Assembly (NCBI GenBank): GCA_963576475.1
Contig: OY754968.1
Location: 12,877,107-12,941,106, forward strand
DNA length: 64,000 nucleotides
Direction of reading: 5' to 3'
Source: Molanna angustata
Taxonomy: Eukaryota > Arthropoda > Insecta > Trichoptera > Molannidae
Positions 57,965 to 64,000 of this stretch are shown here, piece after piece. A model generated the notes under the pieces. That model was not told the DNA's origin and searched no databases. It worked only from the letters and a program-made list of their open reading frames with translations. Within the stretch, counting starts at the first letter, position 1. Each line of letters begins with the position of its first letter. The position numbers were made by a program, and so were the translations under genes.

Positions 57965-58795
57965 TTTCTCGGTAATTTCTTCTAAATCCCATATCTACGC
58001 AACTTTTCCATGTATCAGCTTATGGAGGTGCTCGTTTCCATAATCATGATTTAAAATAAACATGATTTTTTTACAAGTTCCCAATATCATTTACATTATC
58101 AATCTGAATCAAAAATATTTCCTTCTCATAATTTCATTATATACAGACTGATATATTAATATTGCTAAGTGACGGAAAAATAGGTAATCTTAAAATATCA
58201 TTTAATGATTCAGCGGATATTTTGTGGTAGTTAATATTAACCATAAAATATGGATAATCTTAAAATAACTTATGACAAAGTAATATTTAAGTATACTTTT
58301 ATCAATATTATACAGATTTTCACAGTATTTCTTTTTGAATAACATAGTTTAACAATGTTTAAACAATGTCATTACATCATATAAATAAATGACATTAAAA
58401 TCCTTTAAGTCGAACCGATTTCCAATTTAATGTGTACTAATTCAAAAAATGTTAAAAGAAATAAAACGTTAAAACCACACTTAAATGTCCGCTTTCTAAA
58501 TGTTTTATCAACCGCTGTGCGTCGATAAAAAAGTTTGTTTACGCTTATAGCAGAGATTTACAAAGTTTTTTTTCGATATCGTTAACCGCAAAACCTTTTT
58601 GCTATAAAATAAGTTAAAAATTTTGTAACAGCTTCTCAAGTTCCATAGAAAACTTGATTCCCGCCATATTTTGCGTAATTAGTATCATTGGATTAATTTT
58701 GGAAAGAGAAATACTTTTTTTTACTCTGGGAAGGGACGACGCATTAAAAACTTGATAAGTAATAATAATTGGTATGGGAAAAAAATAATAGAGGA
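57965..58795. other. Intron, no feature seen
   Basis: AT-rich without supported features. Confidence 0.4.
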
Positions 58796-58799
58796 CATA

Positions 58800-58965
58800 C
58801 ATATGTATATACATACATATATACAATCACGCCATGTTCCTCACAGGGTAGGCAGAGAGGGCCGATCGCCATTTATTTCTATCTTGACACACATTCTTCG
58901 CCTCGTCAACATTCATACATTTTCTTATACATATTCGTCTGTTGTTTACGCTTCTAATATTTCCG
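58800..58965 (-). mobile_element. LINE 3' tail, minus strand
   Basis: TATG-rich tract, then tcacgccatgttcctcacag, ggtaggcagagagggccgat and cttgacacacattcttcgcc, the standard 3' tail of the family seen at 16780-16965 and 51450. Confidence 0.7.
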
Positions 58966-58969
58966 TCAA

Positions 58970-59750
58970 TAGAAGACTAAATGTGAAATATCAAAGATAT
59001 TAAAAGTGTTTATATGTTAAACACATAATATGTTACTTTATACTTGCTTTATTCGTTGCAGAGCTCTTGGCCGAACAAGTACCTACACCGTGATATATCT
59101 AAGTATATGTATAGCGCGCGGAAGCGATAAGACGCCGCGAATCGCGTCTCTACCGTATTTATGTATATCCGTTATCGGGGAAGGGGGCAATACCACGTAT
59201 ACTAATACACCACAATTATAAAATGAATTTTCAAATAAAATCAACGAGACTTCACGTAATTAGTGATATTTTGTACCAGCGTTTTGAGCTAATTTGAATT
59301 TTCAGTCTATCGTCTGATTGAAAAACAATTATTGCTATACTGGAATTGTGATGGGATAACAAGAGTAGTCACGTGATTATGCTAAACTTCTAACACCAAA
59401 ATTTCAGGATTTTGGTATTGAAGCATAAGGAGAGCAAAACCTTAATTGGAATGAGGTAATAAAAAGAACAAATAATTAATAAACCGAGTTAAAAAAAAAA
59501 CATATAATGTACTTCACAATGCGCGGATAATACAATCAATTGTAAATTTTAAGATTACCTTACTTAATGCTATGTAAGAAATCGAGAGTTTAGTAGAAAC
59601 AACGTTGACTTATCTAACCGTAAAGTTGTAAATAATTCCCATTTGCCTATTTAGCGAATGTAACCTACACATTCAGATTAGATGGGCTAGTAAATATATA
59701 AGGTAATATGTATATAGGTAAGGAAATAGGTCTTGGTATTAATGGCTTAC
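58970..59750. other. Intron next to the elbow exon; GC-richer patch 59060-59175 unassigned
   Basis: The patch with gcgcgcggaagcgataagac, gccgcgaatcgcgtctctac is unusual for the region but has no ORF motif or partner copy in view. Confidence 0.4.
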
Positions 59751-59939
59751 CTTTAGCTACAGGTGAAACGGCTATAAAGTTGGTCAGGGCCGCACCAGTC
59801 CCGTGTCCCATGAGAGTCACCCTGTCGGGGTCACCGCCAAAAGCCGGTAGGTTCTCCCTCAACCAGTGCAGTCCAGCCACCAGATCCATTAGGCCGAAGT
59901 TACCCTGGGCCGATCCCTTTGCGCCCGTTTTCAGGAACC
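59751..59939 (-). CDS. Nlg: Neuroligin exon carrying the nucleophile elbow
   Basis: This 189-bp internal exon starts after ttattag and ends before gtaagc. It enters in phase 1 (GG completes a Gly codon) and leaves in phase 1. Its peptide runs GFLKTG, GNFGLMD, HWLRENLPAFGGDPDRV, then the elbow VTLMGHGTGAAL and NFIAVSPVAK. The HWLxENI-FGGDP block is the hallmark of the cholinesterase/neuroligin fold. In active esterases the elbow is G-x-S-x-G; here it is G-H-G-T-G, so the nucleophile Ser is Gly and the domain cannot hydrolyse esters by the usual mechanism, as expected of neuroligin. The codon continues in the exon at 38233. It is the most 5' exon I can see; the preceding one must lie upstream, beyond 64000 or as an unrecognised small exon above 59939. 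Confidence 0.92.
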
Positions 59940-60184
59940 CTAATAATTTAAACAAAATCATTTTCAATAAAAGTCGACTAGGATTCTCAGACACCATCGA
60001 TAACTATTAAGGCCAATATTCTTTATGATACAATACGCGAATAATTTTATTGACGCGGGATAAGGTGAAATATTCTCGGAAAAGATTTTCAAAGAAGATT
60101 ATTAAACTAAAACGTAATTAATAAAATTTTGAGATATAAAAAATATAAAGTTTGTTTTCATGGCTAAATTTAACTGGTCATAAT

Positions 60185-60480
60185 ACATCAGCAACGACGA
60201 GGTACTAAGCAGGGTTGGAGAGACAAGGCAACTTATGAAAATAATTGCCCAACAGAGAACAACTTGGGTAGGCCACAACATCCGGCACCCAGGCCTGCTT
60301 TTTACCATCGTCGAAGGAATGATTGATGGGGGCAACTGTACTATATAGACCAGATAATCGGTGACGTGCGCTGTAGCAGTTACAAAGAGATGAAGAGACT
60401 GGCGGACGATAGAGTTAAGTGGAAAGATCGAGTGTTTGGTGCAGACCAATCCTAGGATTGTGACCCAGAAGAAAAAGACG
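60185..60480 (+). mobile_element. LINE C-terminal fragment, plus strand
   Basis: The frame starts LSRVGETRQLMKIIAQQRTT, WVGHNIRHPGLLFTIVEGMI; frameshifts then give a rump ending agttaagtggaaagatcgag. The pattern QRxxxWVGHxLRHxGLLxTIxEGxIxG is a known RTE-like tail. Confidence 0.75.
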
Positions 60481-60920
60481 AAGAATGTTTAATGGTATAT
60501 ATATGCAAAATCTCATGATTTATTTACAATACTAACCTTTGCTCATGAATATTCTTATGAAGGTTTAGAGAAATATTCACGGAAAAATCTTTTAGATCAA
60601 AACATTATACTTGTACTGATTGATTGAAATTTATATAAAATGAACTTACTAAAATTATCGAATCATATCAAATCTCAATAAAAATCAATATAACAAAAAA
60701 AAAATCTTCACATATTCATTATTGCTTATTAGCCCTTGGTTTTAATTTTCACTGAAGTATTAAGAGAAAAAATATTTATGCAATATTACTAATTAATTAT
60801 GAAAAATACATGCATTAGTTGACAGTTGAAATTGTTGCTGCTTTTTTTGTTTACCAACCCACAAAATATTGTCATTTTTCCAATTGCCTAAAAATCAAAC
60901 ATGAAATCTATTTGTTTGAT

Positions 60921-61174
60921 AAATCGAATATTTTTTTAATGGCATATAGGCAAACATTGGACTTTTTTCCCTGTTGGAAGTCAAAAGATATTTTGTTGGC
61001 AAACTTTTTAACGTCTCAATAGAGACGAATTTGGAATATTATAGAATAAACTATTATATTACAACTTGGTCTCTATTGAGATGTTATAAAGTTTGTCAAA
61101 AAAATATCATTTAACTCCCGACAAGGAAAAAAATCCAATGTTTGCGTATATGCAATTGAAAAAATATTCGATTT
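60921..61174. mobile_element. Foldback element with 106-bp arms
   Basis: Left arm 60921-61026 and right arm 61069-61174 are inverted copies at roughly 85-90% identity by eye, spaced 42 bp. Each arm read outwards-in contains gcaaacattgga then ctgttgg-aagtcaaa. A third single arm follows at 61330-61400. Confidence 0.75.
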
Positions 61175-61329
61175 ACATATTACACATTGGTACAAGTAGG
61201 TAAACAAGCCACAAATGAAATAATATTTCTGGTGCAGTATAGGGGTGACATCTGTGCGAGAACACCGTAACCTCATTTATAAATCCTGTTGTTTTCATTG
61301 TTTACAAATGAACCAATATCTAATATTCG

Positions 61330-61500
61330 AATATTTTCATTATTGCATATGCGCAAACATTGGATTTTTTTCCCTGTCGGGAGTCAAAGATATTTTTTAA
61401 CAGATGACAGGTCGTAAGCCCTGTAGGTGCCTTGATTTCCCGGTTCTCCTACAATAAATATTCCAACTTCGTCTCTATTGAGATAATCAAAAAATCTGTT
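61330..61500 (-). repeat. Repeat family D plus an arm of the 60921-61174 element
   Basis: 61330-61400 equals one arm of the foldback. 61395-61490 is family D (ggtcgtaagccctgtaggtg, ttccaacttcgtctctattg). Confidence 0.65.
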
Positions 61501-61649
61501 AAAGAACCAATATCTCATAGATGGCATTACAAAAAGGTTTCTTTCTTCGTTACTTCATAGATGGCAATAGTAAAAATGTCTTATTTTCAGGTAAATTTTA
61601 ACACATTATTCAAATATATAGATCTTTCAAAAATTACATTGAAAAGGGA

Positions 61650-61805
61650 ACTCAATAAGGAGGCATAATTGGTGAACGTAAACCAGCCGATGATAGGTCG
61701 TAAGCCCTTTAAGTTGCCTTGAGTTTCTGGTTCATCTATAATATTCCAATTTCGTCTCTATCGAGATGTTAAAAAGTTTGTCAAAAAACTTAAATTTGTT
61801 TGTTT
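61650..61805 (-). repeat. Repeat family D, further copy
   Basis: taaaccagccgatgataggt, cgtaagccctttaagttgcc and ttccaatttcgtctctatcg follow the family order. Confidence 0.65.
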
Positions 61806-62309
61806 TCCGAAAATCAATTTTGTTATAACTACAAGTGTCATTTTTAACAGTTTAAACATAACGTCAATATAATTTTTATGAAGATTTAAAGTAAACCAAT
61901 ATGGCTAAGTAAAATATTATTCCATGAATCACCGAATACCCTATACTGAATTCCTTGATGGAGATAATTTAAGTGCCAGTGAAATATGTCTTTTCGTAAA
62001 TTTAAACTGGCGAAATATTTCAGCAAAGTAAAGTTTGCAACAAGGAAGGAACATGTATCTCGTATCCTTTAAATAGTAAGTTGTGTAGCTAATGGGCGTA
62101 TGGGAGTGCACAATCACTGTTAAATGTGTATTATTCATTTTATTTATTCATTGAATCATAACACTGTTCATTCTAAAGGATAAGATAGTTGCTTCACTAG
62201 AATAAATTTGTTCTGAAGCAGCTATCTGTACATTTGTTCATACATTTATTACATTTTTATCAACACAATAAAAAAACACATAATATACATTTAGAACACT
62301 ATTTTAAAG

Positions 62310-62605
62310 ATAAATAGTTATATGTAAGTCCTTCTTAATTTTTTTAACTATCAAATATTTCAAAGTGACCCCAAGCTCACGAAACTTGTAATTTGATTTT
62401 TTTTATTTTCAAATTGGTAAAAAGGCACATCACTTTTAACAATGAACAATTATCAAGTATCAACAATAAAATTTTTGAATCAAAAATAATTTAACAAACT
62501 CACTTCATTAAGATGCTGAAAATTTTCCATACAAAGTTTGAATACTTTGTGGAGTGACTTTGTAATGAGGAGTATAGCGTTGGCCACAACCCGCTCGTTT
62601 TTTTT
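62310..62605 (-). repeat. Repeat family C, truncated reverse copy
   Basis: Matches the reverse complement of the first 300 bp of 10526-11060 and ends ggccacaacccgctcgtttt. The hairpin end is missing. Confidence 0.65.
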
Positions 62606-62609
62606 TTTT

Positions 62610-64000
62610 AGATACAACCAAGTATATTCAGATTGATATATGAATGTAATTAATTGAAATGAAATAAACACTATATTATTAGGTACTGAAATGTACACTT
62701 AATTGTTGGATGAATTATACATCGATATTCTGTATGATTAAAATAGGAAACAATTTTCTTAGTGCATTAAACAAACTACCAAGTTTAAGATATCTACAAT
62801 AGCATGGTTGAATTATACATTATTCAGTTATAAATTATGTCACTTTACTGGTCGATATAATTTATATTTTTCAATTAATAGGCGATGGCTGTACTTTGCC
62901 ATTTTTCAGATAAATATGAATAGTCTGAAAATAATTTATTCAATGTGCCTGTTCTTCGATCTAATTCTGCCAGGAATGTTTTTGTTCATTGAGCATGTGA
63001 ACAGTTTGATGCAAATTTCGTGGGTCTTAACATGTTTGGCTCACCACCGGGCATTTTTAAGAATATATTGAGGCTTTCTCAATGATTGATATATTCCTAA
63101 TTTTCCCATTCTATTCATATCCATTGTCCTGTCCCAAACATCCTAGCTTGTATGCATCTATGTATTTGCCTAATTAATATTGATTGTTTTGTTTGATCCT
63201 TATTTAGTTTTTCTCTGATGTCATTTTGTACACATTTACGGAAGTTTTCCTTGTTTTTGTATACAAATATACATATATAGCTATATCTTTTTTTTAAGAC
63301 CGTATCTTAGTAATTGGTCTTACAATCTTGGTTTTGTAGTTGTTCATTCATTTTGTGATTTTATGTTTATTTTAAAAAAAACTGTATGTAACCTTGAATA
63401 AATAAAATAAATTATATGAAAATAATGTACATGGACGTACAGAGTTTTACTATTATTGATATGCAAGTATGTAGTTGGTGGCGATATATTCAATTTTATT
63501 GCTACGTCGGGCTTGTATATCCACGGAGAATAATTTTAAACACCAAGAATATTATTATGAACAACTGTACCAAGAAAGGTATTTCTTGAAAATATACTTC
63601 AGAAATATTATTCACATCTTGTAATAAGTATTTCATGAAGGATGTTTTTGAAAGTTTGAATAAGGGAAAGTTTGAAAATCAACAGATATTTGAATATTCA
63701 TGAAATAAAGTAGACTCAAGGTTTATGTATGTGAATAAAACGAGGTAGGTACCAACAGGAATATTTTAGGAAAGTGAGTCAACAAAGTAAAATGCCACAG
63801 GGTTCAATTATTTAAAAAGTAGGTGAGTACCTACCTATCTCTTTATTATAAAACAAAGGCAACCACTTTCAAAGATGTTTTGTACGCCTAACAATGTAGG
63901 CATCAAAAAGGCACTAACTCTCTGACACACACGGGTAGATAATGCCACAAGATTATGACATTTTATGATTTGGGTTAATTAGAGATTTGATAGTGAACTA
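62610..64000 (+). other. Flanking intron; LINE-type 3' tail at 63150-63425, otherwise no feature
   Basis: 63150-63425 is a T/TG-rich UTR-like stretch ending tgtaaccttgaataaataaa, ataaatt, typical of a retrotransposon 3' end on the plus strand. No neuroligin exon is visible on the minus strand here. Confidence 0.45.

Larger units (their letters stand above)
15792..59939 (-). other. Nlg: Neuroligin gene, span of the five exons seen (partial at both ends)
   Basis: Five minus-strand exons share one reading frame through matching splice phases (1, 0, 0, 1, 0), and each is bounded by an AG acceptor and a GT donor. The joined peptide of about 221 residues covers the middle of a carboxylesterase-like ectodomain, from the GFLK strand before the nucleophile elbow to the segment after the acidic triad residue. 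Neuroligins are type I membrane proteins of the postsynaptic side that bind neurexins. In view, introns are about 21.5, 5.4, 1.75 and 14.7 kb and filled with transposon debris. No start codon, signal peptide, transmembrane segment or stop codon of this gene lies in the window. Gliotactin, neurotactin or another inactive esterase-like adhesion protein is the main alternative, but the GHGTG elbow favours neuroligin. Confidence 0.85.

Noticed and set aside
59708..60010. 100-residue plus-strand ORF
   Set aside because: Antisense shadow of the neuroligin elbow exon.

Overview
The window is nuclear DNA of an insect, most likely a moth or butterfly. It is strongly AT-rich, has no compact ORFs of prokaryotic type, and is crowded with decayed retroelements and small foldback elements. 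Motifs such as aggtacctacc, tRNA-headed SINEs, and repeats that carry the ctgaacggctggaccgattt-type sequence point to Lepidoptera. The order-level call is an inference.

One host gene is supported, on the minus strand. Five coding exons with consensus splice sites and matching phases join into one continuous cholinesterase-like reading frame: 59939-59751, 38233-38148, 32776-32609, 30858-30735 and 15988-15792. The nucleophile elbow reads GHGTG (Gly replaces the catalytic Ser), a disulfide Cys pair is kept, and downstream there are FGLTSTE-SYLDL and NETRRDR stretches. I read this as an insect neuroligin, a catalytically dead esterase-like synaptic adhesion receptor. The 5' part (signal peptide, N-terminal lobe) lies beyond 64000. 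The 3' part (end of the esterase fold, transmembrane segment, PDZ-binding tail) was not found below 15792. Introns inside the window are about 14.7, 1.75, 5.4 and 21.5 kb.

Everything else is intronic or flanking repeat material. 1-15.5 kb: LINE C-terminal fragments, foldback MITEs, a SINE and two REL-endonuclease LINE tails. 16-30 kb: a Penelope-like element (PLE) 3' end, SINEs, LINE tails and a second PLE 3' end. 30.7-33.8 kb: two neuroligin exons bracketing a PLE remnant with a GIY-YIG domain and inverted terminal repeats, then an inverted pair of LINE copies. 34-51 kb: a foldback element carrying a ribozyme-like motif in each arm, a foldback MITE nested in another repeat, a tandem MITE dimer, a TIR transposon and a tRNA-Thr-derived SINE. 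51.4-58 kb: three minus-strand LINE remnants, one with endonuclease and reverse transcriptase motifs. 59-64 kb: the most 5' neuroligin exon in view, a LINE fragment, a foldback element and further repeats.

The most interesting signal is a set of four independent hammerhead-ribozyme-like motifs (17346-17388, 27115-27158, 32069-32110, and the two arms of 38361-38686). Each has the same architecture: CUGANGA-like box, one extra base, stem II, GAAA-like box, a 6-nt self-complementary stem III, then closure of stem I. Two lie next to PLE coding remnants. The palindromic stem III predicts ribozymes that work as dimers.
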